The notes: a model not told the origin generated them from the sequence alone. DNA of 64,000 nucleotides from Pseudoxanthomonas sp. SL93 (GCF_026625825.1 NZ_CP113065.1:3162001-3226000); one strand, 5' to 3'; counted from the stretch's first letter, positions 45,961 through 56,067 are shown. Program-made: numbers and translations.

Positions 45961-47199
45961 ATGCAGGCCGACATCATCCATCACGCCGCGCTCGACGCGC
46001 GCATGGTCAAGGCGGTACGCGGCATCAAGCTGCTCAGCCTGGCCAGTTGGCCGGCCGACGCGCAGGCGCCGTTCCTGGAGGGCATCGCGCGGGGACAGCC
46101 GCAGCTGCCCGTCATCGCCTACCCCACGCTGGATTTCAGCGCGGCCCGCCGCGAGCTGGCGGCCATCTCCGCCGCGGCCGATCCGTCGCATCCGCTGGGC
46201 AGCTACCTGCGGGCATCGGTGGAGAGCTGGGACATCGCCGCGCAGCTGCTGGAGGCGCTGGGCACGCCACGGGTGACGGAGCATTCGATCGCCCTGTTCG
46301 GCACGCCGGAGGAATGCCTGCCCGGCGACGGGCCGACCACGCGCGATGCCGCGGGCCACTTCATCGCCATCGCCAACGACCTGGACCGCGAACTGCTGGC
46401 GCCGGAAGAACAGATCCCGGTGTCGGCGACGGCGCTGCAACTGCAGCTGCAGGCGGACCTGGACGATTTCTTCGACGCCCGCGTCATCACCGTGCAGCTG
46501 GACCCGGCGCTGATCGCGAAAGCCGCCGCGGGCGCCACCCGCATCCGCCTGCGCCACGGCGCGGCCTTCAGCGACTATGACCGCCGGCAGCTGCTGCAGC
46601 ACGAGGCGCTGGTGCATTCGCTGACCGCATTGAACGGGCGCGAGCAGGTGTATCTGCCCAGCCTGGCGCTGTCGTCGCCGCGTGTCACCGCCACGCAGGA
46701 AGGCCTGGCGACCTTCGCCGAACAGATCACCGGCAGCATCGACATCGAGCGGATGAAACGCATCAGCCTGCGCATCGAGGCCGTGGCGATGGCGCTGGAT
46801 GGCGCCGACTTCATCGAGGTGTTCCGCTATTTCACCGATGCCGGACAGAATGCGGCCGAGAGCTTCTCATCGGCACAGCGCGTGTTCCGCGGCGTGCCGA
46901 CCTCCGGCGGTGCCGCGTTCACCAAGGACACGGTCTACCTGCGGGGCCTGATCGGCGTGCACACCTTCTTCCGCCGGTCCCTGCAGCAGGACCGGCTGCG
47001 CCTGTGCCGCCGCCTGTTCGCCGGCAAGATGACGCTGCAGGACGTGACCAGTTTCGATCCGCTGTTCGACAGCGGCGTGCTGGCCCCGCCACGCTGGCTG
47101 CCGCCGTGGGTGAGCCGTGCCAACGGCCTGGCCGGCGTGCTGGCGTTCTCCCTGTTCGCCAACCGCATCCGCCTGGACCGGCTGTCGGCGGACGCCTAG
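45961..47199 (+). CDS. DUF1704 (QEGLA motif) putative metallopeptidase
   Basis: Protein of 412 aa of the family annotated as flavohemoglobin expression-modulating QEGLA proteins. It has H-E-A-L-V-H at 214-219, an H-E-x-x-x-H zinc motif, and the signature T-Q-E-G-L-A (E247 the probable third ligand). The eukaryotic members of DUF1704 (MATCAP) are tyrosine carboxypeptidases with the same motif, so peptidase activity is a fair inference; the bacterial substrate is unknown. ATG 45961 is chosen for the family N-terminus. No flavohemoglobin gene is nearby. Confidence 0.87.
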   Translation: MQADIIHHAALDARMVKAVRGIKLLSLASWPADAQAPFLEGIARGQPQLPVIAYPTLDFSAARRELAAISAAADPSHPLGSYLRASVESWDIAAQLLEALGTPRVTEHSIALFGTPEECLPGDGPTTRDAAGHFIAIANDLDRELLAPEEQIPVSATALQLQLQADLDDFFDARVITVQLDPALIAKAAAGATRIRLRHGAAFSDYDRRQLLQHEALVHSLTALNGREQVYLPSLALSSPRVTATQEGLATFAEQITGSIDIERMKRISLRIEAVAMALDGADFIEVFRYFTDAGQNAAESFSSAQRVFRGVPTSGGAAFTKDTVYLRGLIGVHTFFRRSLQQDRLRLCRRLFAGKMTLQDVTSFDPLFDSGVLAPPRWLPPWVSRANGLAGVLAFSLFANRIRLDRLSADA

Positions 47200-47293
47200 C
47201 CCGTGATGTAAAGCCGCAGCGCAGCAGGGCGGGTCACGGTGGGGATGGGGGATTGCCGGTAGAATCGCGGGCCTGTCCATGGATGCGTGCGCA

Positions 47294-49591
47294 ATGTCCA
47301 ACGAAGAATTCAAACAGGCCGCCCTCGAGTACCACCGCGTCTGCCCGCCGGGCAAGATCAAGGTCTCCCCGACCAAACCGATGCTGACGCAGCGCGACCT
47401 GGCGCTGGCGTATTCGCCCGGCGTGGCCTATGCCTGCGAAGCCATCGTCGAGGACCCGCGCGCGGCCAGCGAGATGACCGCCCGCGGCAACCTGGTGGCC
47501 GTGGTAACCAACGGCACCGCCGTGCTGGGCCTGGGCAACATCGGCCCGCTGGCCGGCAAGCCGGTGATGGAAGGCAAGGGCGTGCTGTTCCAGAAGTTCG
47601 CCGGCATCGACGTGTTCGACATCGAGATCGACGAGACCGACCCGGACAAGCTGGTCGACATCATCGCCTCGCTGGAGCCGACCTTCGGCGGCATCAATCT
47701 GGAAGACATCAAGGCGCCGGAGTGCTTCATCGTGGAGCGCAAGCTGCGCGAGCGCATGAAGATCCCGGTGTTCCACGACGACCAGCATGGCACCGCGATC
47801 ATCGTCGGCGCGGCGGTAGTCAACGCGCTGGAAGTGGTGGGCAAGAAGATCGGCGACGTCAAGCTGGCCACCAGCGGCGCCGGCGCGGCCGGCATCGCCT
47901 GCCTGGACATGCTGGTGGCGCTGGGCCTGAAGCCGGAGAACATCCTGGCGGTGGACCGCGACGGCGTGCTCTACACCGGCCGCCCCAACCTGGACCCGGA
48001 CAAGGCGCGCTACGCGCGCGACACCGCCAAGCGTTCGCTGGCCGAGATCGTCGAAGGGGCCGACATCTTCCTGGGCCTGTCCGCCGCCGGCGTGCTGAAG
48101 CCGGAGATGGTCGCCACGATGGCCGACAAGCCGATCATCCTGGCGCTGGCCAATCCCAACCCGGAGATCTCGCCGGAAGACGCCAGGCGCGTGCGCCCGG
48201 ACGTCATCATCGGCACCGGCCGCAGCGACTACCCCAACCAGGTCAACAACGCGCTGTGCTTCCCCTACATCTTCCGCGGCGCGCTGGACGTGGGCGCTAC
48301 CGTGATCAACGAGCCGATGAAGGTGGCCTGCGTGAAGGCCATCGCCGCGCTGGCGCGCCGCGAAGCCTCCGACCTGGGCGCCGCCTACGGCGACGAGATT
48401 CCCTGTTTCGGCCCGGAATACCTGATCCCGCGTCCGTTCGACCCGCGCCTGCTGGTGGAACTGGCCACGGCCGTGGCGCATGCCGCGATGGATTCGGGCG
48501 TGGCCCTGCGTCCGATCGAGGACATGGTGGCCTACCGCGAGAAGCTGGGCCAGTTCGTCTACCGCACCAGCCTGATGATGAAGCCGGTGTACGACCGTGC
48601 GCGCGCGGACAAGAAGCGCGTGGTGTATGCCGAAGGCGAGGAGGAGACCGTGCTGCGGGCCGTGCAGACGGTGATCGACGAAGGCCTGGCCTTCCCGATC
48701 CTGATCGGCCGGCCGGACGTGATCGATGCGCGCATCCAGCGCCTGGGCCTGCGCATGCGCGCGGGGGTGGATTTCGAGCTCACCAACCAGGACGACGATC
48801 CGCGCTTCAACGACTACTGGCAGCACTACCACGCGCTGACCTCGCGCCGTGGCGTGACGCCGGCCGCGGCCAAGAACCTGATGCGCTCGCGGCCCACGCT
48901 GATCGCCGCGGTGATGGTGGCCCGTGGCGAAGCCGATGCCATGGTCAGTGGCATCGTCGGCCGTTTCCACAAGAAGCTCGGTTACGTGCGCAGCGTGATC
49001 CCGCTGGATCCGGGCGTGCAGTCGACCTCGGCCATGACCGGCGTGATCAACAACCAGGGCGCGTACTTCTTCCTGGACACGCACGTGCAGGACAACCCGA
49101 CCGCCGAGCAGATCGCCGAGGCCACGCTGCAGGCGGCGTACCGGCTGAAGCTGTTCGGCATCGAGCCACGCATCGCGTTGCTGTCGCATGCGAACTTCGG
49201 CAGCCACGAGACCGCCAGCGCGGTGAAGATGCGGCAGGTGCGCGAGCTGTTGCTCAAGCGCAAGCCGGACCTGAACGTCGATGGCGAGATGCAGGGCGAC
49301 ACCGCGTGGGATGAAGTGCTGCGCAACCGCATCATGCCGGGCAGCACGCTGACCGGCCGGGCGAACCTGTTCGTGCTGCCCAACCTGGATGCGGCCAACA
49401 TCACCTACAACATGGTGCGCGTGGTCACCGACGGCGTGGCCATCGGGCCGATCCTGATGGGCATCTCCAAGCCGGTGCACATCCTCACCACCAGCGCCAC
49501 CCCCCGCCGCGTGGTCAACATGACCGCCATCGCCGCCGTGGATGCGCAGATCCGCCAGCAGCGCGATGCCGAGCGCAATGGGCCGGGTTGA
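47294..49591 (+). CDS. maeB: NADP-dependent malic enzyme with phosphotransacetylase-like domain
   Basis: Oxidative decarboxylation of malate to pyruvate and CO2, making NADPH. The 765-aa product has the two-part plan of MaeB: malic enzyme domain to about 430 ([12 protein letters not shown] near 217, N-A-D-binding S-G-A-G-A-A-G) and a C-terminal phosphate acetyl/butyryltransferase-like domain (about 440-765) that in relatives is regulatory and binds acetyl-CoA. ATG 47294 (M-S-N-E-E-F-K-Q) is preferred to one 15 bases upstream. Ends at a strong terminator. Confidence 0.94.
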   Translation: MSNEEFKQAALEYHRVCPPGKIKVSPTKPMLTQRDLALAYSPGVAYACEAIVEDPRAASEMTARGNLVAVVTNGTAVLGLGNIGPLAGKPVMEGKGVLFQKFAGIDVFDIEIDETDPDKLVDIIASLEPTFGGINLEDIKAPECFIVERKLRERMKIPVFHDDQHGTAIIVGAAVVNALEVVGKKIGDVKLATSGAGAAGIACLDMLVALGLKPENILAVDRDGVLYTGRPNLDPDKARYARDTAKRSLAEIVEGADIFLGLSAAGVLKPEMVATMADKPIILALANPNPEISPEDARRVRPDVIIGTGRSDYPNQVNNALCFPYIFRGALDVGATVINEPMKVACVKAIAALARREASDLGAAYGDEIPCFGPEYLIPRPFDPRLLVELATAVAHAAMDSGVALRPIEDMVAYREKLGQFVYRTSLMMKPVYDRARADKKRVVYAEGEEETVLRAVQTVIDEGLAFPILIGRPDVIDARIQRLGLRMRAGVDFELTNQDDDPRFNDYWQHYHALTSRRGVTPAAAKNLMRSRPTLIAAVMVARGEADAMVSGIVGRFHKKLGYVRSVIPLDPGVQSTSAMTGVINNQGAYFFLDTHVQDNPTAEQIAEATLQAAYRLKLFGIEPRIALLSHANFGSHETASAVKMRQVRELLLKRKPDLNVDGEMQGDTAWDEVLRNRIMPGSTLTGRANLFVLPNLDAANITYNMVRVVTDGVAIGPILMGISKPVHILTTSATPRRVVNMTAIAAVDAQIRQQRDAERNGPG

Positions 49592-49614
49592 TCGGCTGGC
49601 GGTTCGGTAAAAAC

Positions 49615-49642
49615 AAAACGCCCCGCATGCGGGGCGTTTTTT
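49615..49642 (+). terminator. Rho-independent terminator after maeB
   Basis: Near-perfect palindrome AACGCCCC-GCATGC-GGGGCGTT followed by a run of six T ending at 49642. Confidence 0.92.
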
Positions 49643-49651
49643 GTGGATTCC

Positions 49652-49739
49652 ATGTAGGAGCGACGTCAGTCGCGACCATGCGAATCGAGCGTCCATGGTG
49701 CCTGGCGGCATGCGGTCGCGACTGACGTCGCTCCTACAA
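49652..49739. repeat. Intergenic inverted-repeat element, family A
   Basis: Left arm ATGTAGGAGCGACGTCAGTC (49652-49671) and the inverted right arm GACTGACGTCGCTCCTACA (49720-49738); inner arm GCGACC/GGTCGC extends the pairing. It lies between the maeB terminator and the STAS genes. Confidence 0.88.
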
Positions 49740-49745
49740 GGGCAA

Positions 49746-50129
49746 TCAGTCTTCTTCTTCCCCATCCAGGATCCGCCGCTGCAGGGCATCCAGGTAGGCG
49801 TCGGCGTCGGCGGTGGATTCGAAGATCTCGTCCATCGGCACCGCCTGCACGATGTCGATGACCTTGCGGATCTGTTCCTGCGGGTGCACCACCAGCAGGC
49901 GGCCCTCGTGCGGAGCCAGGGCCTTGCGGGCCTTCAGGATGCTGCGCACGCCGGCGCTGCTGATGTAGTCCAGGTGCGCCAGGTCCAGCACCAGCGCATG
50001 CGGGCGCGCCGCCAGCATCGGCGCCAGCTTTTCATCCAGCTGCACATGGCTGAGCGTGTCCAGCCGCCCGCTGAGCAGCACGTACTGGTTGCCGTTGACC
50101 GGCGGGTAGATCTCGATCTCCAGTGTCAT
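49746..50129 (-). CDS. STAS domain anti-sigma factor antagonist, second copy
   Basis: SpoIIAA/RsbV-like protein of 127 aa. The STAS fold is marked by G-R-L-D-T near 21, L-V-L-D-L-A-H-L-D-Y-I-S-S-A-G with the phosphorylatable Ser57/Ser58, and K-A-R-K-A-L-A-P. The C-terminal tail is acidic (D-G-E-E-E-D). It is a paralog of the next upstream STAS protein (about half identical by eye). Last gene of the partner-switching operon, 118 bases behind its paralog. Confidence 0.88.
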   Translation of the reverse strand: MTLEIEIYPPVNGNQYVLLSGRLDTLSHVQLDEKLAPMLAARPHALVLDLAHLDYISSAGVRSILKARKALAPHEGRLLVVHPQEQIRKVIDIVQAVPMDEIFESTADADAYLDALQRRILDGEEED

Positions 50130-50247
50130 CGAACATCTCGGTAAAGCGGAGGTGCCGGGTGGGGGCGCCCGGAAGGCAGGGGCAGCACGGGTGGATCGTA
50201 AAGCACGCGTCCCGCGACGGGCGTGACCACGGCGGCATATCGCGGGG

Positions 50248-50634
50248 CTAGTCGTCGTCCTGGTCGCCCTGCAGCACCTTGCGCTGCATCACGTCCAGGT
50301 AAGCGTCCGCTTCGGCGGTGGAACTGAAGATCTCGTTCAACGGCACCGCCTTGACCATGTCCAGCACTTTCTGGATCTGCGGCTGCGGGTTGACCAGCAG
50401 CACCTTGCCGCCGTGCGGCGCCAGGGTCTTGCGCGCCTTGAAGATGCAGCGGATGCCCGCGCTGCTGATGTAGTCCAGCCCGGACACGTCCAGCACCAGC
50501 GAGTGCAGCTGGCGCGTCAGCAGCGGGGCCAGTGCTTCGTCGAGGTCTTCGTAGGTGTGCGTGTCCAGCCGGCCGCTGATGGACACGCGCTGGCTGCCCT
50601 TGCCCGGGGGGTGGATCTGGATGTCCAGGCTCAT
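50248..50634 (-). CDS. STAS domain anti-sigma factor antagonist, first copy
   Basis: Protein of 128 aa with the same plan as its downstream paralog: G-R-L-D-T-H, L-V-L-D-V-S-G-L-D-Y-I-S-S-A-G (Ser57/Ser58), K-A-R-K-T-L-A-P and an acidic tail Q-D-D-D. When unphosphorylated such proteins bind the cognate kinase and release its target. Its ATG overlaps the stop of the RsbW-like kinase gene (ATGA). Confidence 0.88.
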   Translation of the reverse strand: MSLDIQIHPPGKGSQRVSISGRLDTHTYEDLDEALAPLLTRQLHSLVLDVSGLDYISSAGIRCIFKARKTLAPHGGKVLLVNPQPQIQKVLDMVKAVPLNEIFSSTAEADAYLDVMQRKVLQGDQDDD

Positions 50635-51065
50635 GCTTCGCTCTCCGTGGGAATACGCAGGGTGACGCGCAGGATGTTGTAGTTGCCCATGCGCTGGTAA
50701 TGCGTTTCTTCCGCCAGCTGCCGGATCAGGTGCACGCCCAGGCCGCCGGTGGGGCGGTCCAGGATGTGGGCATCCAGATCGGGCGCTGGCAGGGACAGCG
50801 GGTTGAAGGGAGCCCCGCTTTCGCGGAACTCCAGCGTCAGCAGATTACCGCGAATCCCGATGTCCACGCACAGCTCGTGCTCCACCGCATCGATCTGGGC
50901 CACGTCGCCATGTTCGATGGCGTTGCTGGCCAGCTCTTCCACGATCAGGCGCACGTCGCACTGCAGGGCGTGGCTGACGCCGTTGTTCTGCAGGACGGCC
51001 TCGAGGGACGCGTTCAGATCGTCCACGCGGGCATGCTCACGGGGAATGAACAGTCGCATCTGCAT
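50631..51065 (-). CDS. RsbW-like serine kinase / anti-sigma factor (HATPase)
   Basis: GHKL ATPase-fold switch kinase of 144 aa. N-box: L-I-V-E-E-L-A-S-N-A-I-E-H-G (near 41-54); G-box: P-T-G-G-L-G-V-H-L-I. It would phosphorylate the STAS proteins and hold an output protein, classically a sigma factor. The start at 51065 (M-Q-M-R-L) lies inside the end of the phosphatase gene (29-base overlap); 51059 is an alternative. No sigma factor gene lies nearby. Confidence 0.86.
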   Translation of the reverse strand: MQMRLFIPREHARVDDLNASLEAVLQNNGVSHALQCDVRLIVEELASNAIEHGDVAQIDAVEHELCVDIGIRGNLLTLEFRESGAPFNPLSLPAPDLDAHILDRPTGGLGVHLIRQLAEETHYQRMGNYNILRVTLRIPTESEA

Positions 51066-53064
51066 GCGGAGTCTCCTGTGGTGGCGTAGCTTCGGGGGAA
51101 CCGGTGACGGTGTCCAGCCGGCGACGTATCGCCAGCACGGTGATGTCGTCGGACTGCGGTGCGGGTTCGGTAAACGCATGAACCTGCGCGATCAGGTGCT
51201 CGCACTGTTCGCGTGCGGTATTGCCGGCACGCAGGGCCTCGCGCAGGCGCTCCAGGCCGAACGCGACATCGGCCGGATCGAAGGCTTCCGTGACCCCGTC
51301 GGTGTAGGCCAGCAGCGTGGCGCCTGCCGGCACGCGCCCGTTCCACACGGTGAAGTCGTCGCTGACTTCGAAGCCCAGCGGCGGCCCGGGCTGGACCGGC
51401 AGCACTTCGTGGTGTCCGTCGGCATGCAGCAGCAGCGGCGCATCGTGCCCCGCGCTGGCCAGCGTGCAGTCGCCGCTCAGTACATCCACGCGGCCGCACA
51501 GCACGGTGGCGAACATGCAGGTCTCGTTGCCTTCCACCAGACGGCGCGAGGCCTCGGCCAGCACGCGTTGCGGATGACGATGGCTGCTGGCGGCCACTTC
51601 CAGCACGGTGACCGCGCGCGCCATGAACAGCGCCGCCGGCACGCCCTTGTCCGACACGTCGCCGATGGCGAACCACAGTTCGTCCGGCGTGGTCTCGATG
51701 AAGCAGTAGAAGTCGCCGCCCACGGCCTTCGCCGGCTCCAGCCGCGCGTAGGCTTCCAGGTGCGTATGCGCGCGGTCGATCACCCGGCCCGGCGGCAGCA
51801 TGGCCTGCTGGATGTCGCGTGCGATGGACAGTTCGCTTTCCAGTTTCTGCCGCGCGGCGGTCATGTCCTCGATCTCGACCAGTTGCTGCTGGATCGAGTC
51901 GCGCGCGTGCTGCAGCGTGCGCGCCATCTGCCCCACTTCGTCATGCCGCGCCTGGTAGGGCACGGGCGTGTCGTAGTCACCCTGCGCCAGCTGCGCGGCC
52001 GACGCCGACAGGCCTTCCACCGGCAGGCTGATGTGCTTGGCCAGCTTGCGCACCACCAGCATGCACAGCAGCGCCAGCAGTGCACCCACCGCGGCCAGCA
52101 TCAGCAATGCCTGGTTGAGCCGGGCGATGACCAGGGCGTAGGACTGTGCGACCAGCAGGCTCCAGCCGCTTTGGCCGATCGGGGCGACGACGGTGTAGCG
52201 CTGTTCGCCGGTCACCGCATCCGTGTGCGTGTGCTGCAGCGGCTGGCGCATGCGCACGGCGGTGGCCGCGCGCTGCAGGTCGCTGCGCCCTCTGCGCTGG
52301 ATGTAGTCGTCCAGGGTTTCCTGGCGTTCGACGCTGACTTCCGGATTCAGCGCCAGCGTGCCCGCCGGCGCCACCAGCGTGACGCGCCAGCCGGGCAGTG
52401 CGGCGAGGGATTCCACCAGTCCGGTCACGCGGGACAGCGGCAGGTCCAGGCTGACCATGCCGCGCGTGTGCGCCCGCCGGCCGGGTTCGCGCAGCGGCAT
52501 GTTGTAGGTGACCATCCAGACATCGCCGGCGGTCCGGTTGAGGTAAGGCTCGGACCACCACCCCGTCGGCGAGGCGACGGTGCGCTGGTACCAGCCCTGG
52601 TCGCGGAACGCATAGCCTTCGGCAATGAAGTCGTGGTCGCGCCCATCGGCGGCGATGTAGCGGGCGAACGGCGCATCCGTGCGCGTGCGCGGCTCCAGGA
52701 TCAGCAGCCCGCCCACGCAGCCCGGCGTGGCCTTCACCATGGCGCGCAACGTGGTGGTCAGTTCGTCGGGCGAGAGGCGCGCGTTGGCGACCAGGTCGGA
52801 AATGCCGTGCGTGGTGATGGTGACTACGTGCAGCGCGTTGTCCAGGCGCTCGGCGGCTTCCTGTGCGGTGGCGTGCGTGTCGCGCCGCGCGTCATCGAAG
52901 ATCAGCCGCCGCGCGAACCACGCGGTCGCCACCACCAGCAGCAGCAACAGCAGCACGTTCACCAGGCCGGCCCACAGCGCGATTCGCGTGCGCAGGCTTC
53001 GCCGCCAGTGCACCGCACCGGCGACATCCCGTGGCATTCCGTTCCGCGGTCCTGCTGCTGCCAT
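51037..53064 (-). CDS. RsbU-like PP2C phosphatase with periplasmic Cache sensor and HAMP
   Basis: Membrane-bound switch phosphatase of about 675 aa. Membrane helices at about 27-50 and 325-350 bracket a periplasmic dCache-like sensor (W-W-S-E-P-Y-L-N and V-S-L-D-L-P are typical). HAMP follows, then a coiled linker and a SpoIIE/PP2C domain with its metal aspartates: V-G-G-D-F-Y, G-D-V-S-D-K-G, Y-T-D-G-V-T-E and S-D-D-I-T-V. It dephosphorylates the STAS antagonists when a ligand is sensed. The start at 53064 has AGGGG upstream; 53097 is an alternative. Confidence 0.9.
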   Translation of the reverse strand: MAAAGPRNGMPRDVAGAVHWRRSLRTRIALWAGLVNVLLLLLLVVATAWFARRLIFDDARRDTHATAQEAAERLDNALHVVTITTHGISDLVANARLSPDELTTTLRAMVKATPGCVGGLLILEPRTRTDAPFARYIAADGRDHDFIAEGYAFRDQGWYQRTVASPTGWWSEPYLNRTAGDVWMVTYNMPLREPGRRAHTRGMVSLDLPLSRVTGLVESLAALPGWRVTLVAPAGTLALNPEVSVERQETLDDYIQRRGRSDLQRAATAVRMRQPLQHTHTDAVTGEQRYTVVAPIGQSGWSLLVAQSYALVIARLNQALLMLAAVGALLALLCMLVVRKLAKHISLPVEGLSASAAQLAQGDYDTPVPYQARHDEVGQMARTLQHARDSIQQQLVEIEDMTAARQKLESELSIARDIQQAMLPPGRVIDRAHTHLEAYARLEPAKAVGGDFYCFIETTPDELWFAIGDVSDKGVPAALFMARAVTVLEVAASSHRHPQRVLAEASRRLVEGNETCMFATVLCGRVDVLSGDCTLASAGHDAPLLLHADGHHEVLPVQPGPPLGFEVSDDFTVWNGRVPAGATLLAYTDGVTEAFDPADVAFGLERLREALRAGNTAREQCEHLIAQVHAFTEPAPQSDDITVLAIRRRLDTVTGSPEATPPQETPHADATVHSP

Positions 53065-53285
53065 GGCAACCCCTGATCCGCCCCCGCCGCCGATCATAAG
53101 CGCAGTGCGATGTTGCGCAGCACCATAGGTCTCATTTTGGTGTGGTCGATTGTCCCGGGACAGGCATGCAGTGTCCGTTCCATACGCCTGCGTAGCCAAT
53201 CCTGGAGCGGGTGCGTGCGCTACACTTCAGGGCTCTACAAGAACGATGCCGCCGTGCCCCACGCACGGTGAAAACAGGAGTGGGA

Positions 53286-55979
53286 ATGAACTGGTTGAAC
53301 GAGATGTTGCAGAGCGATCCGGACCCGCAGGAGACCCGCGAGTGGATCGATTCCATGCAGGCGGTGATCCAGAAGAACGGCGCGCTGCGTGCACACCAGC
53401 TGCTGGAAGGCATGGTCGAAGTGACCCGCCGCGCCGGTGCCTACCTGCCGTTCTCGCCGACCACCGAATACGTCAACACCATCGCCCCCGCCAACGAGGC
53501 CAAGAGCCCCGGTGATGCGGCGCTGGAATGGCGCATCCGTTCGATCATCCGCTGGAACGCGATGGCCACCGTCGTGCGCGCCAACCGCAAGCCCGGCGAC
53601 CTGGGCGGCCACATCGCCAGCTTCGCCTCCGGCGCCACGCTGTACGACGTGGGCTTCAACCACTTCTGGCGCGCGCCCAGCGACAGCCATCCGGGCGACC
53701 TGCTGTTCATCCAGGGCCACAGCGCGCCCGGCATCTACGCGCGTTCGTACCTGGAAGGCCGCATCAACGAGCAGCAGCTGGACAACTTCCGCATGGAAGT
53801 CGATGGCCAGGGCATCTCGTCGTATCCGCACCCGTGGCTGATGCCCGATTACTGGCAGACCCCGACCGTCTCGATGGGCCTGGGCCCGCTGGCGGCGATC
53901 TACCAGGCGCAGTTCATGAAGTACCTGGAGCACCGCGGCCTGATCGAGAAGTCGGACCGCAAGGTCTGGTGCTTCATCGGCGACGGCGAGAGCGACGAGC
54001 CGGAAACCCTGGGCGCCATCGCGCTGGCCGGCCGCGAAGGCCTGGACAACCTGATCTTCGTGGTCAACTGCAACCTGCAGCGCCTCGATGGCCCGGTGCG
54101 CGGCAACGGCAAGATCATCCAGGAACTCGAAGGCGTGTTCCGCGGCGGTGGCTGGAACGTCATCAAGCTGCTGTGGGGCAGTTACTGGGATCCGCTCCTC
54201 GCGCGCGACACCGACGGCGTGCTGAAGAAGCTGATGATGGAAACCGTCGACGGCGAATACCAGAACTGCAAGGCCTTCGGCGGCAAGTACACGCGCGACA
54301 ATTTCTTCGGCAAGTACCCGGAGACGGCCGCGATGGTCGCCAGCCTGTCCGACGACGACATCTGGCGCCTCAACCGCGGCGGCCATGACCCGCACAAGGT
54401 GTACGCGGCCTACCACGAGGCGGTGAACACCCAGGGCATGCCCACGGTGATCCTGGCCAAGACGGTGAAGGGCTACGGCATGGGCTCGGCGGGCGAATCG
54501 CTCAACCCGACCCACCAGACCAAGAAGCTCGACGACGAAGCGATCCGCAGCTTCCGCGACCGCTTCAACATCCCGGTCACCGACAAGCAGCTGGAAGAAT
54601 CGGCGCAGGTGCCGTTCTACCACCCGGGTGAGGATTCGCCGGAAGTGCAGTACCTGAAGGCGCGCCGCGCCGCGCTGGGTGGTTACCTGCCGCAGCGTCG
54701 CCGCAAGTCCAGCGAGTCGTTCGAGACGCCCAAGCTGGAAGCGTTCGACCGCCTGCTGAAGAGCACCGGCGACCGCGAGATCTCCACCACCATGGCGTTC
54801 GTGCAGGGCCTGAACATCGCGCTGCGCGACAAGCAGGTCGGCCCGCGCCTGGTGCCGATCGTCGCCGACGAAGCACGCACGTTCGGCATGGAAGGCATGT
54901 TCCGCCAGATCGGCATCTATGCGCCGTTCGGCCAGAAGTACAAGCCGGTCGACGCCGACCAGCTGATGTACTACCGCGAGGACCAGTCCGGCCAGGTGCT
55001 GCAGCAGGGCATCAGCGAGCCGGGCGCGATGTCGTCGTGGATGGCGGCGGGCACCAGCTATTCGGTCAGCAACGTGCCGATGCTGCCGTTCTATATCTAC
55101 TACTCGATGTTCGGCTTCCAGCGCATAGGCGACATCGCCTGGCAGGCGGCGGACATGCGCACGCGCGGCTTCCTGCTGGGCGGCACCGCGGGCCGCACCA
55201 CGCTGAACGGCGAAGGCCTGCAGCACGAGGACGGCTTCAGCCATGTCGTCGCCGGCGGCATCCCCAACGTCCGCAGCTACGACCCCACCTTCGGTTTCGA
55301 AGTCGCGGTGGTCCTGCAGCACGGCATGCAGAAGATGCTGCAGGAGCAGGTGGACGAGTACTACTACGTCACCCTGATGAACGAGAACTACACCCACCCG
55401 GACATGCCGGCAGGCGCGGCCGAGGGCATCATCAAGGGCATGTACCTGCTCACCGATGCGGGCAAGCCGAAGAAGGGCGAGCTGCGCGTGCAGCTGCTGG
55501 GCAGCGGCACCATCCTGCGCGAGGCGATCGCGGCGGCCGAGCTGCTGGACAAGGATTTCGGCGTCACCGCCGACATCTGGTCGTGCCCCAGCTTCAACGA
55601 GCTGCGTCGTGACGGTTTCGACGCCGAGCGCTGGAACCGCCTGAACCCGGAAGCCAAGTCGCCGCGCAAGGCATACGTGACCGAGCTGCTGGAAGGCCGC
55701 CAGGGCCCGGCCATCGCCGCGACGGACTACGTGCGTGCGTACGCCGACCAGATCCGCGCGTTCGTGCCGATGGCGTACACGGTGCTGGGCACGGACGGCT
55801 TTGGCCGCAGCGACACCCGCGCCAACCTGCGTCGCCACTTCGAAGTGGACCGCTACTACATCGCCCACGCCGCCATCGCCGCCCTGGCGAAGGAAGGCAA
55901 GATGACCGCCAAGGACGTATCCCGTGCGATCAAGCAGTACAAGATCGATGTGGAGAAGGCGAACCCGGTTGGGGTTTGA
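53286..55979 (+). CDS. aceE: Pyruvate dehydrogenase E1 component, homodimeric type
   Basis: Thiamine-diphosphate enzyme that decarboxylates pyruvate for acetyl-CoA synthesis, 897 aa as in E. coli AceE (887). Seen: the thiamine site G-D-G-E-S-D-E-P ... N-L-I-F-V-V-N-C-N-L-Q-R-L-D-G, active-site H-F-W / Q-G-H-S-A-P-G, and the C-terminal Y-Y-V-T-L-M-N-E-N-Y. The ribosome binding site ACAGGAG precedes ATG 53286. The E2 and E3 genes are not next to it; a repeat and hicAB follow. Confidence 0.97.
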   Translation: MNWLNEMLQSDPDPQETREWIDSMQAVIQKNGALRAHQLLEGMVEVTRRAGAYLPFSPTTEYVNTIAPANEAKSPGDAALEWRIRSIIRWNAMATVVRANRKPGDLGGHIASFASGATLYDVGFNHFWRAPSDSHPGDLLFIQGHSAPGIYARSYLEGRINEQQLDNFRMEVDGQGISSYPHPWLMPDYWQTPTVSMGLGPLAAIYQAQFMKYLEHRGLIEKSDRKVWCFIGDGESDEPETLGAIALAGREGLDNLIFVVNCNLQRLDGPVRGNGKIIQELEGVFRGGGWNVIKLLWGSYWDPLLARDTDGVLKKLMMETVDGEYQNCKAFGGKYTRDNFFGKYPETAAMVASLSDDDIWRLNRGGHDPHKVYAAYHEAVNTQGMPTVILAKTVKGYGMGSAGESLNPTHQTKKLDDEAIRSFRDRFNIPVTDKQLEESAQVPFYHPGEDSPEVQYLKARRAALGGYLPQRRRKSSESFETPKLEAFDRLLKSTGDREISTTMAFVQGLNIALRDKQVGPRLVPIVADEARTFGMEGMFRQIGIYAPFGQKYKPVDADQLMYYREDQSGQVLQQGISEPGAMSSWMAAGTSYSVSNVPMLPFYIYYSMFGFQRIGDIAWQAADMRTRGFLLGGTAGRTTLNGEGLQHEDGFSHVVAGGIPNVRSYDPTFGFEVAVVLQHGMQKMLQEQVDEYYYVTLMNENYTHPDMPAGAAEGIIKGMYLLTDAGKPKKGELRVQLLGSGTILREAIAAAELLDKDFGVTADIWSCPSFNELRRDGFDAERWNRLNPEAKSPRKAYVTELLEGRQGPAIAATDYVRAYADQIRAFVPMAYTVLGTDGFGRSDTRANLRRHFEVDRYYIAHAAIAALAKEGKMTAKDVSRAIKQYKIDVEKANPVGV

Positions 55980-55990
55980 TGGCTGATGTA

Positions 55991-56020
55991 CCCTCTCCCG
56001 CTTTCGGGAGAGGGGCCGGG
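55991..56020. repeat. Half copy of intergenic repeat family B
   Basis: CCCTCTCCCGCTTTCGGGAGAGGGG forms one hairpin arm like the right half of the family B elements. Placed 12 bases after the aceE stop, it may work as its terminator hairpin although no T run follows. Confidence 0.65.
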
Positions 56021-56067
56021 CAAGGTAATCAGGTTAGGAACAACGACATATCGCAAGGAATGCGAGC

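Noticed and set aside
47234..49789. Open reading frame of about 850 codons antisense to maeB
   Set aside because: Same reason: maeB is complete and recognisable on the plus strand, and the antisense product has no known domain.
53235..55868. Open reading frame of about 877 codons antisense to aceE
   Set aside because: Mirror frame of a highly conserved gene; its composition (H, R, V, A rich) is that of antisense GC-rich DNA.
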